This document shows, piece by piece, positions 1 to 9,104 of a stretch of DNA of 64,000 nt. The translations under genes and the position numbers were made by a program. Positions within the stretch are counted from its first letter, which is position 1, and each line of letters starts with the position of its first letter. The stretch comes from Rebecca billardiae RCC1528 (lineage: Eukaryota > Haptophyta). The notes beneath the pieces are model-generated. The model was not told the DNA's origin. It did not search any database and saw only the letters and a program-made list of their open reading frames with translations. The DNA is taken from positions 1,302,001 to 1,366,000 of the forward strand of contig OZ251237.1 in NCBI GenBank assembly GCA_965240325.2. Direction: 5' to 3'.

Positions 1-60
1 GCTCACGCCAATGATGCCTCCGCCGCAGACGATCACGCGCGGCGAGCCGGCGACGGCCAT
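1..60 (-). CDS. FAD-dependent oxidoreductase, N-terminal fragment (runs off left edge)
   Basis: The reverse strand from an ATG at 60-58 reads MAVAGSPRVIVCGGGIIGVS up to the window edge. This is the first beta strand and the glycine-rich GxGxxG-type turn (GGGIIG) of a Rossmann FAD/NAD-binding fold. It resembles the start of D-amino-acid-oxidase (DAO) family flavoenzymes, which bind the ADP part of FAD here. Only 20 residues are visible, so substrate and subfamily cannot be told. The frame stays open upstream without another nearby ATG, so this is the likely start. It is head to head with the signal peptide peptidase gene at 178, 117 bp away. Confidence 0.5.
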   Translation of the reverse strand, partial: MAVAGSPRVIVCGGGIIGVS

Positions 61-177
61 CGCGAAGAGAGCGGCTGCGACCGTCTTGCGCGTCGGGAGA
101 GCGGCCGCGCGGCCGCCGACGGCTCTGCTTTCGATGCCACGGTCCCGGGCCGGGCGGGGTCCAACCGACCCCGAACG

Positions 178-2229
178 ATGGCGATGGCGGCTTCGCGATG
201 CATCGTGCTCGTCGCGCTCGCGTGCTGCGCGGCCGTGCCCCGGACGGCGGGGCACGGCTGTGCGCGTGCAGTCATGGCGCCGCGAGCTAGTATATCCGCA
301 TCTCGCCGCTCTCGGCCGGCCATGGCCATCACCGCCCGCTCGCGCGGCCGACCGCGCGTGAAGGAGGCGGGCATCTCGAGCCTCGACGACCTAGCCGACG
401 CTGTCGAGGTCGAGCGCGCGCGGCTCGAGGTGGCTGCGGCTGACACGCCCGTGGTGCTTGGCCTACTGGCTCTGCAGGCCCTTCCCCTCCTCGCCGTGCT
501 CGACGAGCGCCTCCGTGTCCCTCTCCTCACGTACGGCTACTTTGGCTCATCCGCCGTTGCCGCAGTGTACCTCGGCGCGCGCGGCGCGCGTGCGCAGGTA
601 GGGCTCGAGTCGCTCCAGCTGAAGAACGCGCTCGCAGCGCCCTTCATCGCCAGCGCGTGGCTCTTCGGCCTGTACTGGGTGCTCAAGTACTCCGACCTCG
701 ATCCGAGCACCCTCTTCGCCATCGTGACCACGCTCTTCTGCGCACTCTCCGCGCAGGACGTGAGTCAGCCGCTGTTCGGGGTCGCGCTGCGCGGAGCGCT
801 GCCGTCGGCGCGCGCGGTGGATCTGGCGAGCTTCGGCGCGAGCGTGCTCGTGGCGCTCGGCCTCACCCTCACGTACGCCACGCACCCCGCCGCGGACACC
901 CTCCCGTCGCTCCTCGCATCCAACGTGCTCGCCCTGTGCGCTGCGGTGAGCGTCGTCTCCGCGGTCGTGCCGGAGTCGTTTGTGGCCGCGGCGGTGCTGG
1001 CGTGCGGTCTCTTCGCGTACGACGTGTTCTGGGTGCGCGCGCCGCGGCGCACGGGGAGCGGCCCACCTTGCACCGCACCCGCGGCATGCCTGACCTGTCC
1101 TGCCCGGCGCGCGCGGTCCTGCCGATGCGCGCGCACCGTTTGTGCGGCGCCGCAGGTGTTCCGCACGGAGGTGATGCAGACCGTCGCGCTCTCGCTCTCA
1201 GCGCCTGTCAAGCTCCAGTTCCCCGCGCCGCCCACCCGCTCCAACCCGTTCTCCATCCTCGGGCTGGGCGACATCGCCGTGCCCGGGCTGCTGGCGAGCA
1301 TGATTGCGCTCTTCGAGGCGCGGCGCGTGCCGGCAGACGGCGCGACGGCCGAGAGTGGCGCGGCCGGCGAGGGCGCGAGCGGTGGGGCCGTGAGCACGTC
1401 CGCGCCGGACGCGCAGCCCGCCGTGCCCGAGCCGTACCTGCCCTCCACCCTCGGCGCGTACGGCGCGGCGCTCACGCTGTGCTTCGGCGTGAACTTTGTC
1501 ACGGCCGCGGGCCAGCCGGCGCTGCTCTACATCGTGCCGTCCCTGCTGGGCACAATGGTCTCGACGAGCGCGGCGCGCGGCGAGCTGGGCGAGCTCGCGG
1601 CGTTCGAGTACGAGCGGCCTGAGCCGCTGGAGATTGAGGGCGACGCGCCGGCGGTCGACGCGATCCGCGCGACGCAGCGCTGGGTGCGCGAGGTGGTCGT
1701 GCCGCTCTCCCTCTGCCCGTACGCGCGCGAGCCGCTCGAGAACGACCGCTACGCGTACGCCGTGAGCAACGCGAGCACGGCGGATGAGTTCATCGACGAC
1801 TTTCTCGCCTCGGCGGAGGACCTCGTGCTCGAGCGCTCGGCGGACGACGTGGCGGCGACCGTGCTGATCGCGCCCGCGCTCGAGTCGTCGCTCAGCCTGG
1901 ACGACTACGCCGCGCTCTCGGCCATGCTGGAGGAGCAGTGCCAGAGCGAGGACGAGCCGATCTGCGACGGCGCGGTCGGCGCGGCGTTCTTTCACCCGCG
2001 GCACGTGTTCGACGAGATGGACGAGGCTGACGCGCTCAACTTTGAGCGGCGCGCACCGTTCCCGTGTGCCACGCTGCTTCGCAGCGCAGACGTCGGCCGC
2101 ATCGTCCGCGCCGGGCTGGCGGAGGGGCGGATCATCTCGAAGGAGATCCAGGCGAGCAACGCGCGCGTGCTCCGCGCGGAGGGCACGCAAGCGATGGCCG
2201 AGCGCCTCGCGGCGCTTCTCGACAACTAG
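178..2229 (+). CDS. Signal peptide peptidase (GxGD aspartyl protease) fused to C-terminal DUF1415 domain
   Basis: An intramembrane aspartyl protease of the signal peptide peptidase/presenilin class (A22B). All three hallmarks are present: YD in FAYDVFWV (Asp about residue 282), GLGD in LGLGDIAVPGLL, and PAL in QPALLYIVPSLLG. It has an N-terminal signal peptide and several hydrophobic segments. An intron at 1033..1155 (123 nt, GTGCGC...GCCGCAG, phase 0, no stop) interrupts the protein right after FAYDVFW; removing it gives the family-typical FWVFRTEVMQTVA and a 642-residue protein. After PAL and a short cytosolic tail, the frame continues into about 190 residues that match DUF1415: RWVREVVVPLSLCPYARE, FHPRHVF, then N-x-x-RRAPFPCATLLR. 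DUF1415 is a bacterial-type domain of unknown biochemistry. By SPP topology this end should be cytosolic. A missed gene boundary between the two parts is possible but nothing in the sequence marks one. Confidence 0.88.
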   Translation: MAMAASRCIVLVALACCAAVPRTAGHGCARAVMAPRASISASRRSRPAMAITARSRGRPRVKEAGISSLDDLADAVEVERARLEVAAADTPVVLGLLALQALPLLAVLDERLRVPLLTYGYFGSSAVAAVYLGARGARAQVGLESLQLKNALAAPFIASAWLFGLYWVLKYSDLDPSTLFAIVTTLFCALSAQDVSQPLFGVALRGALPSARAVDLASFGASVLVALGLTLTYATHPAADTLPSLLASNVLALCAAVSVVSAVVPESFVAAAVLACGLFAYDVFWVRAPRRTGSGPPCTAPAACLTCPARRARSCRCARTVCAAPQVFRTEVMQTVALSLSAPVKLQFPAPPTRSNPFSILGLGDIAVPGLLASMIALFEARRVPADGATAESGAAGEGASGGAVSTSAPDAQPAVPEPYLPSTLGAYGAALTLCFGVNFVTAAGQPALLYIVPSLLGTMVSTSAARGELGELAAFEYERPEPLEIEGDAPAVDAIRATQRWVREVVVPLSLCPYAREPLENDRYAYAVSNASTADEFIDDFLASAEDLVLERSADDVAATVLIAPALESSLSLDDYAALSAMLEEQCQSEDEPICDGAVGAAFFHPRHVFDEMDEADALNFERRAPFPCATLLRSADVGRIVRAGLAEGRIISKEIQASNARVLRAEGTQAMAERLAALLDN

Positions 2230-2585
2230 AACTTTTGATGATGGGACTCGCCGTGGTGCCTGCGCACCGTCCCGCCATCTGTGTGAAGAGCACCACGCGC
2301 GCGTTATATTCGTCGGGCAAAAATATGAGCAGTAGGTTGCCCCACGAATCAGAGTTGTTTCCTAAGAATATGAGACGCACAGTAGTATTTTGTGTCATCA
2401 GAAGCGGCACATCTTGCCGCTTGGCGGCCTTGGTAGGCCAATGAGCCCACGGCGCCTATGTCCGCTTTTTAGACTTCTTGTCTTATTCTGAGTGTGGCAC
2501 CGGAGCTCGTAAAACGAAGCGGTCAGGCGTTCAGTCGTAGCCAGCATTCCCGCCGTTCGCGTAAACACGCACACTAGACACTACC
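2230..2585. other. Intergenic spacer, nothing recognised
   Basis: This holds the 3' end of the peptidase gene and the 5' flank of the next gene. I see no gene, RNA or repeat, only a modest fall in GC. Confidence 0.5.
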
Positions 2586-3914
2586 ATGACTGTTGGCGGA
2601 GCGACTGAGGACGAGGCGCCGGCGACGGTGGTGATCGCGGGCGCGGGCATCGGCGGCCTCTGCCTGGCGCTCGCGCTGAACAAGCACTGCGGCATCCCCG
2701 CCGCCGAGATCGAGGTCTTCGAGCAGGCGCGCGCGTTCACCGACGACGCGGGCGGCGCGATCGGCCTGTATGCGAACGGCCTGCGCGTCCTGCGCGACAT
2801 CTCGCCCGAGCTCCTCGCGTCCATCCGCACGGCGGGCTACGACTACATCTACCGACGCTGGCTGCGCCACGACGGCAGCGAGGTCGCGTGCGCCAAGGAG
2901 TCGGCGCTCACGGACGACGCGGACCTGCAGAGCATCGGCATCCGGCGCTGGCGGCTGCAGAAGGCGCTGCTGGATGCAGCGACGACGGCGGGCATCGTCG
3001 TGCGCTTCCAGACGCGCGTCGAGGCGGTCGGCGCCGCCGACACGAACGGCGTCGAGGTCCGCTTCTCCGACGGCCGCTCACGCCGCGCGCGCCTTGTGTT
3101 CGGCGCGGACGGCGTCAAGTCCAAGGTGCGCGAGGCCGTCGTCGGCAAGCGCGAGGTCGAGTACACGGGCGTGACCGTGCTGATGGGCACGGCAAAGGTG
3201 CCCGCCTCGCAGCGCGGCATCTGCTTCCCCGCCTCCTCGACCACCAAGAACCACGCCTGCTTCTACCCCGTCGGCGAGGCCGAGCAGGTGTTCCAGCTGT
3301 ACTACCCGGCGCCAAGCATGCCTGACGAGGTTTGGGGCACGCTGTCGGCCGAGGAGGGCGCGAAGCAGTGCGCCGAGCTCGCGACCAAGCTGCGCGCTGA
3401 CGGCTGGCACGAGCGATTCCTCGAGCCACTCGAGAGCGCCGAGGCCGTCATCCGGCTCGGCCTCTTCGCGCCCGACGAGCCGCTGCGCGTGTGGGTCTCG
3501 GAGGCGCACGGCCGGCGCGTCGTGCTGCTCGGCGACGCGGCGCACCCGCCGGTGCCGTACATCGGGCAGGGCGCGATGATGGCGATCGAGGACGTGGGCG
3601 TGCTCGCGCTCCTGCTCAAGGAGTGCTGCTGCGGCGGCGGCGCCTTCGACCCCTCCGACGCCAACATCTCGCGCGCGACGACGCTGTACGAGGCGATGCG
3701 CGTGCCGCGCACGACGGCCATCCTCGGCTCGTCGCACAAGCTCGGCGCGACGCAGCAGCAGCGCGCCAACTCGTGGCTGTACAACGTGGTGCGCGAGTGG
3801 ACGATCAAGCTCGAGGTGGCGGTGTACGGCACGCTCGCCATCATGCGACCCGCGCCGGCGTACGACTACGCTGCGGACGTGGCGGCGCGCGTGGCGGCGA
3901 GCGCCAAGGCCTGA
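2586..3914 (+). CDS. FAD-dependent monooxygenase (PHBH/UbiH/salicylate hydroxylase-like)
   Basis: A 442-residue, single-exon flavoprotein of the group A aromatic hydroxylase fold. The dinucleotide-binding motif VVIAGAGIGGLCLALAL lies at residues 13-29, followed by the acidic residue ending strand 2 (EIEVFEQ). The central DG motif is FGADGVKSKVRE. The second FAD-ribityl motif is LLGDAAHPPVPYIGQGAMMA, with Gly316-Asp317. Family members use NAD(P)H and O2 to hydroxylate or epoxidise aromatic, quinone or carotenoid substrates. The substrate cannot be told here. There is no clear signal or transit peptide, so a cytosolic location is likely. The ATG at 2586 has a purine-poor context, but the Rossmann strand begins just behind it, so little can be missing. 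It lies on the same strand as the peptidase, 356 bp downstream. Confidence 0.88.
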   Translation: MTVGGATEDEAPATVVIAGAGIGGLCLALALNKHCGIPAAEIEVFEQARAFTDDAGGAIGLYANGLRVLRDISPELLASIRTAGYDYIYRRWLRHDGSEVACAKESALTDDADLQSIGIRRWRLQKALLDAATTAGIVVRFQTRVEAVGAADTNGVEVRFSDGRSRRARLVFGADGVKSKVREAVVGKREVEYTGVTVLMGTAKVPASQRGICFPASSTTKNHACFYPVGEAEQVFQLYYPAPSMPDEVWGTLSAEEGAKQCAELATKLRADGWHERFLEPLESAEAVIRLGLFAPDEPLRVWVSEAHGRRVVLLGDAAHPPVPYIGQGAMMAIEDVGVLALLLKECCCGGGAFDPSDANISRATTLYEAMRVPRTTAILGSSHKLGATQQQRANSWLYNVVREWTIKLEVAVYGTLAIMRPAPAYDYAADVAARVAASAKA

Positions 3915-4791
3915 GCGGTGCTGCGAGCCGGTGCGAGCCGCCGAGCGGTGCGGACGGACAGCTCATCCCGCTCCGCGTCAGCTGTGACTGTGAAAGCAGC
4001 ACGCCCTCGCGAGTCGCGGCCTCGCGCGCGGCAGCCGCACGCCGAATCGAGGACTTGTCACTTCTACTGTATGTATACACACGTACGCGTGCGCGAACGC
4101 ACGCACACGCACCTCACTCACCACTGGCACCACGCCACCCGGAGGCGGCCGACTCGCTCGTAACACGGCGGGCCCGACGGCGACGCCCGCACCGAATCCG
4201 ACTTGGCGTCAGGTCACTGACCAGCACTGACTGGCAGCCACTGGCACCGCTCATCGACACCGTGTCGAATGATGGCATCATCAAACTTCAAAGTAAACAT
4301 CGTTGTAGTTCTACTGTCCGCGAGGCGGCCGCAGCCCTCATCCAGGCCTCGCAGGCCGAGGGACGGCTCAATCAGTGATAGTGAATCAGAGATTCTGCGA
4401 CGGCGCCGTACCATCGGCGACGGCTTCATGGGCGGTGATGAACACTCAGAACAGTTGGCGGGTGTACGTGCTACGAGGTGTGCTGGAGATGATTGTATCT
4501 CAATAAACGAGGTTGACGATCAATACTGTATCGTCGCTTCTCATCAGCAACCAATCCCTGAAAGCGAGCAAGATTGGCGTATGATAAGCACTGTAGAGTG
4601 TAGAATCAGCGCTTCCTTAGCTGTTGGTCGTCCAATCGGGCGCTCTCAAAGTAGAGGCGGGAACTTGGGGGTCGCACCCACCACACCCAACCGGCTCCGA
4701 GCCTCGTCAATCCTCTCCACTTTCGTCTTCACGGCCGGCCGCTCCGCCCCACGTCAACGCATCCGTCATCAAACAACTCGCCCTCCATCCC
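3915..4791. other. Long intergenic region
   Basis: This 877-bp stretch has mixed composition and frequent stops in its second half. It includes an ACAC/GCAC-rich patch around 4070-4115. A frame open into the next gene from 4624 lacks an ATG, so I treat it as 5' flank or leader. No RNA gene was recognised. Confidence 0.45.
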
Positions 4792-6891
4792 ATGGCACGT
4801 GCATCGGGGCCGGGTCTCCCGGCCATTGCCGTCGCGGCCGCCACGCTCGTCGCCGTCGGCGTGCTCATCAACATGGCGGTGCCATCCGCTCCCGGCGCGC
4901 AGCTCGCTGTGTCGCCCGGGTGCGACGCCGCCGCCCCAAGCTCCCGCACGTGCGAGCTCGAGGGGTGTGGAGCGCCGGCGGTTCCGCCGCGGGATGCCTT
5001 GAGCGTCTGCCGCTGGGGGCCACCGGGCTCCGACGGCCGAGGAAAGCCCGCCGGTTGCGCCTATTGTGGGGCCGACCAGCACTGCAAGGACAAGCTGCCT
5101 GCAGGCGCGAGCGCCACGAATGCCAACCAGTGCCAGAGCAACCAGGTGGTCAACGGCGCGTGCGCGTGGAAGGATGTCGCGGCCCTCGGCAACAGGGGTG
5201 CGATCAACGAGATGCTGGTCATACCCCTCGCGCGCGACCTCCACCCCGTGCTCATGGACAAGCTGCGCGATGCGCTGCGCCGCTTCACGGAGCAGACCTC
5301 CATCGCACAGCCCGAAAACCCGGAGGACAGCTTCTTTGCCATCAGGATGGGGCTGACGGTCAAAGGGCTCGAACTGGCCTACGACCCCAACAAGGTGACC
5401 GCCACGGTCCTCGCGCGGGACAGCACGTCGCTGCTCGTCCAGCTCGACACAGGCGCCGTGACGGCCGACGTGAAGGAAATCGACGCGGGCGTGACGGTGT
5501 TCTCCGGCTGGGGCACGCTTCCAGTTGGCCTCGCCCTCGCCGTGCGGGGCACGCTGCACGTGGGCAACATCCGCGCCACCGTCATGGTCGCCCTGGACGG
5601 CGCCCAGGCGAACACGGTCACCCTCAAGGGCACTGAGAGCGCCGTGGACAACGTGCGCATCGAGCTCTGGCCGGAGATCCCCCCAATCAGCCCGCTCATG
5701 GTCGTCACGTTCCTCATCTCCACCGGCCTCACCTTCATCGGCAACTTGTTCGCGCCCATTGCGCAGAGCATGCTTCTGAACATGGTGAGGGAGAACCTCG
5801 CGAACCTCAACGGCGCGGTCACCCTACCCGAACTCCCACCCATCAGCATCAACGGCGGCACTCTGCTCATCACGTACACGCTCGCCACCTTGCAGTTTGC
5901 AGACGAGCAGCTGCAGGCGTTCGCGCCCATCGGCTTCCAAGCTCGCCTCGCCAACGGCACCGTCGTCGCGCCGAACATCCCGAGCCCGGCCCCGCCGATG
6001 CTCCTGCCGCCCCATCCTGACCTGATGTTCTCCGCGAGCCTCGGCGATCGCACGTTGAACAACGCTGTCGCCGCGCTCATGCCGCTCGCGGTGGACGCGC
6101 CGCTCATCCTGCCGCTCGACGAGACGTGGAGCGACATCCTCTACCTCGTCTTTGGGGGGCCCTGGGGCGCGTGCGAGGTGCACCTCGACATGACGCCGCC
6201 CGTCTTCGCCTTCCAGGGGGGCAACATCTCTGCCAGCTTTGGCGTGAACTACGGCATCTTCTCCAAGCCGGACCCCGAGGACGAGGAGAAGCCCGCGTGG
6301 ATCCTCACGGTCGAGACCAACGTCACGTCCGCGGTGTCCGTCCCCACGTACAACGCGTCGGCGGCGGTCATCCAGGGCCTCGCGGTGCTCGACGTGAGCC
6401 CCGGTCCGCCGCGCGTGTGGGCCGAGGAGAAGGAGCCGGCCGAGCTGGTGGAGTGGGTGCACTCCACCGGCATCGGCGTGATCGCCGAGGCCGTCCGGAC
6501 GGTCGCGCTCCCGCTGCTCAACGACGCCATCGCCAAGACGCTCGCTGGCATCAAGCTGGCCCTCCCGCCAATCGTCGGCTTCCCCACGCCTGGCCGCAGC
6601 ATGGCGATCAACATCACCCGCATGGGCGGGCTCGCGCTCCCCGCCGTGCGAAACGTGAGCATGGCCACCCTTGCCGGTGCGGGCACACTCAGTGTGTCCA
6701 TCCGGGGCACGCCGCCCGCCGCGATGGACCCCTCGGCCGGGCCAGACCCGGAGGCGGTGCTGCGGGCGCGCGCCAAGACGGAGGCGTTCATCAAGGACTT
6801 CCCTCCGCTGCCGGCGGGTCGGAAGGTGACCGTCCTCCACCTGGGCAGCACTCTCGAGGACTTCCGCGTCGAGGACGACTTCGTCGTGTAA
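4792..6891 (+). CDS. Membrane-anchored or secreted BPI/LBP-like lipid-binding protein
   Basis: A 699-residue single-exon protein. The ATG at 4792 is chosen because it is followed at once by a signal anchor (LPAIAVAAATLVAVGVLINM); the frame is open upstream but has no ATG. A Cys-rich stretch follows (residues about 42-125, many Cys and Gly). The rest is beta-rich with alternating hydrophobics and a second hydrophobic helix, LMVVTFLISTGLTFIGNLFA. The segment DLMFSASLGDRTLNNAVAAL resembles the start of the second barrel of BPI/LBP/PLUNC proteins, which bind lipids in elongated double barrels. Its likely place is the secretory lumen or cell surface. The lipid-binding call rests on that pattern only; a lineage-specific secreted protein is the alternative. 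Confidence 0.5.
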   Translation: MARASGPGLPAIAVAAATLVAVGVLINMAVPSAPGAQLAVSPGCDAAAPSSRTCELEGCGAPAVPPRDALSVCRWGPPGSDGRGKPAGCAYCGADQHCKDKLPAGASATNANQCQSNQVVNGACAWKDVAALGNRGAINEMLVIPLARDLHPVLMDKLRDALRRFTEQTSIAQPENPEDSFFAIRMGLTVKGLELAYDPNKVTATVLARDSTSLLVQLDTGAVTADVKEIDAGVTVFSGWGTLPVGLALAVRGTLHVGNIRATVMVALDGAQANTVTLKGTESAVDNVRIELWPEIPPISPLMVVTFLISTGLTFIGNLFAPIAQSMLLNMVRENLANLNGAVTLPELPPISINGGTLLITYTLATLQFADEQLQAFAPIGFQARLANGTVVAPNIPSPAPPMLLPPHPDLMFSASLGDRTLNNAVAALMPLAVDAPLILPLDETWSDILYLVFGGPWGACEVHLDMTPPVFAFQGGNISASFGVNYGIFSKPDPEDEEKPAWILTVETNVTSAVSVPTYNASAAVIQGLAVLDVSPGPPRVWAEEKEPAELVEWVHSTGIGVIAEAVRTVALPLLNDAIAKTLAGIKLALPPIVGFPTPGRSMAINITRMGGLALPAVRNVSMATLAGAGTLSVSIRGTPPAAMDPSAGPDPEAVLRARAKTEAFIKDFPPLPAGRKVTVLHLGSTLEDFRVEDDFVV

Positions 6892-7225
6892 TCGGATACT
6901 ACTCACTAATCGTGATTCGTGTCCCGGTGACCGTGAACTCCGTGCTGAGTAATGATGATGTCATGATGATGATGATCGACGGGCTGACTACCCCCGCCAT
7001 ACTACTAAGACTGACTGATGCCGTGATGACGCTATAGTCTTCGCTACTATCGATGATGATGCGGACGACATGCGGCGCCCGCGATCGTCTGGCTTCTAAG
7101 CGCGCGCACCGCGTGTACTTGACTGCCTTCTTCATCTGATGATAGCGTCGTCACGACTGGCGGCGCGGCAGTGCGCCGTCGGCGGTCGGCCTATAGACCC
7201 GGCGCTCATTGGCGGCACGCACGTC
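6892..7225. other. Intergenic spacer between convergent genes
   Basis: This contains a short GATGATG-rich run near 6950-6980 and no gene I can support. It separates the 3' ends of the BPI-like (+) and sulfotransferase (-) genes. Confidence 0.45.
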
Positions 7226-8515
7226 TTACAATAACGACTGCTGGGCAGCCAAGCTGCTGCACTCGGGCGGGAGTGCATAGTCGAAGCACACGAAGTCCTG
7301 CGCGAAGAAGTCGCAGAGCGTGCGGATCATCCGTGCATCCAGGTGCTCCCTGCTCAACGTGCACCCTAGGGAGCCCCGCGGGGCGTCAGGGGCGGATCTC
7401 AGCAAGTGGCCCTTGCCACGGTGATGAATCCACAGGCCGGGCAAGAAGTGTGCGTTGAGCTCGCGCAGTGTCACCGTGAGCGGCCCGTACTTGCCGATAG
7501 GCACCTTCTTCACCCGCGTCGCCTGCTCGAGCTTGTTCACCACCTGCAGGCGGAGGTACGACCACGGCTGCTCAGACGGCGGCCGCTCGATCGGCTCACC
7601 GCTCGGTGCAAAGGAGCAGCCCAGGTCGTGCGAGATCGTGCCCGTGTGCAGGTCGAAGCGCAAGTGCCTCAGCCGCACCGGCTGCGCGCCCTCCACGCGC
7701 AGCACGTCGGGCGTCGGGAGGATCGAGTCCGGGTCAGACCCACGTCGCGTGTCTGCGAGAGCGTTGATGAACACGCGCGCGAGCTCGACGCGGCCGTGGC
7801 AGGTCGGCTCCTGCGGCGTATGCCACCTGCGCGCTCTTGAGTGACGGATCATCGTGCCCCGCGTCTGGCTCAGCACCGTGTTGTACGCGCTCACGAACCG
7901 ATCGATCGGGTTGCGCACCGTTGTGAATGCATATCGGAACGGCTGGGGCGTCCGTTGCCGTGCGTCCACATCTGTGCTCTTCGTCTCGTTGGTGCCGTGC
8001 TGCAGCATGCGCAGCGCGGGCAGCGCGCTGCAGCGCTTGAGGTGATGCAGCGTGAGGCGGTGCACGGTCTCGGCGTCCTCCCGCTTGAGGTGTATGTGCG
8101 AGCGCGAGCCCGCCTTGTGCACCGTCGCGTACGCCACGAGCCCGTCCGTCCGAAACTCGTTCTGCCCAGACTTGTCGAATTCGCCGATGCATCGGCCTTC
8201 GCGCGACCACTCGCTCCGCCCGGGGTCGCGCCCTATTATCGGCCGCTCGCAATCTAGCGGCACGTGCTTGTCCACGTACAGCGCGTGACACGTGCGCGTG
8301 TACAGGTTGAGTGTTCGGTTGTAGCTCGTGCTCGCCTCCGCGCGGGCCCGGTGCTGCGCCTGCACGATGCGAGCCATCACCAGCGCGTGCCGTCTATCAT
8401 CCGGTGCAATCGGGCCGCCCTGCACGCTCGGTGCCACGATCGCGCGGGGTGCCAGGACGAGCAGCACGCACGATAAGAGAGCGCGCGGGCCCGCGATGCG
8501 GCAGCGCCTCGCCAT
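7226..8515 (-). CDS. Carbohydrate sulfotransferase-like protein, copy 1
   Basis: A 429-residue type II membrane or secreted protein resembling Golgi carbohydrate sulfotransferases of the sulfotransferase-2 (HNK-1/chondroitin) group. These move sulfate from PAPS to glycans. The start is the ATG at 8515 because the MARR start is shared with the paralogue at 10430. A signal anchor follows (ALLSCVLLVLAPRA). The likely 5'-phosphosulfate loop is VAYATVHKAGSRSH and the 3'-phosphate site is AFTTVRNPIDRFVSAYN, with the conserved Arg and Ser of RNPxxRFVSAY. The end is LCDFFAQDFVCFDYALP, as in the family. It lies head to tail with a near-identical copy at 9105, so it arose by recent duplication. The acceptor glycan is unknown. 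Confidence 0.72.
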   Translation of the reverse strand: MARRCRIAGPRALLSCVLLVLAPRAIVAPSVQGGPIAPDDRRHALVMARIVQAQHRARAEASTSYNRTLNLYTRTCHALYVDKHVPLDCERPIIGRDPGRSEWSREGRCIGEFDKSGQNEFRTDGLVAYATVHKAGSRSHIHLKREDAETVHRLTLHHLKRCSALPALRMLQHGTNETKSTDVDARQRTPQPFRYAFTTVRNPIDRFVSAYNTVLSQTRGTMIRHSRARRWHTPQEPTCHGRVELARVFINALADTRRGSDPDSILPTPDVLRVEGAQPVRLRHLRFDLHTGTISHDLGCSFAPSGEPIERPPSEQPWSYLRLQVVNKLEQATRVKKVPIGKYGPLTVTLRELNAHFLPGLWIHHRGKGHLLRSAPDAPRGSLGCTLSREHLDARMIRTLCDFFAQDFVCFDYALPPECSSLAAQQSLL

Positions 8516-8662
8516 GCTGATGGGTCCTTGATTCAAGCCTCAGGCTGGTAGTGGTCCGCCGCCATCATCGCACATTCGCACCGGCCTTGCACGCCACGGG
8601 TACATCGCGGTTTACGACAAACCCCCAGTTTCCAAGTCTCTCTTCGGAGAGCGTGCGATGAA

Positions 8663-8721
8663 GGATGGCGCGGCAACCTGCCACCGTGAGCCTTACGCAC
8701 GTTAAAACAAATAAACTGTAC
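8663..8721 (+). repeat. Dispersed repeat A, copy 1
   Basis: These 59 bp match 61396-61455 in reverse complement, with only one extra base there. It includes ACGCACGTTAAAACAAATAA. A shorter part of it, the GTTTTAACGTGC end, also matches 28042-28067. Confidence 0.8.
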
Positions 8722-8766
8722 CTGGTACGAACGTCGTACTGTACTGACATGCAAGTGAGTGTACTG

Positions 8767-8802
8767 TGAGCTGTGTGCGTCTCTTATTTTTAGTAAACTG
8801 TA
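8767..8802 (+). repeat. Dispersed repeat B, copy 1
   Basis: These 36 bp match 28008-28043 on the same strand with one mismatch. They contain GCTGTGTGCGTCTCTTATT. Confidence 0.75.
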
Positions 8803-9104
8803 AAGTAGTCGTTCTACTAAGACGTTACGGAGAGCGTGCGATGAAGGATGGGTAGATAGTTACAGTACGTACCGTTACAAAGTATCTTCTGCTAGTAGTT
8901 AGTAAGACTATCAGTGACACACGTTGAAGATAGTTGGACCACACTGTCGTGCCTCGTGGTCAGGTCGACTGGCACCATCGTGATCGGGCCTTCAGAATCA
9001 CGGTGACACGGATCCGGTCACGGGTTCACGGCGGGTCACGTAGAGTCATACCGTTGGAGTAGCCCGAGCCGCCGTCACGCCGTGCCAGCCCTGCCGCGCC
9101 GATC

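Larger units (their letters stand above)
8645..8851. repeat. Element bounded by a 24-bp direct repeat
   Basis: The same 24 bases occur at 8645-8668 and 8828-8851, 183 bp apart. They begin CGGAGAGCGTGCGATGAAGG. Between them lie the dispersed pieces 8663-8721 and 8767-8802. This looks like an insertion bracketed by repeats, or a small tandem duplication. Confidence 0.6.
8516..9104. other. Spacer between duplicated sulfotransferase genes, with repeat elements
   Basis: Clearly lower GC than its flanks. It contains a 24-bp exact direct repeat (8645-8668 and 8828-8851) around a piece that recurs in inverted orientation at 61.4 kb, plus a 36-bp piece that recurs at 28.0 kb. No gene seen. Confidence 0.6.
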
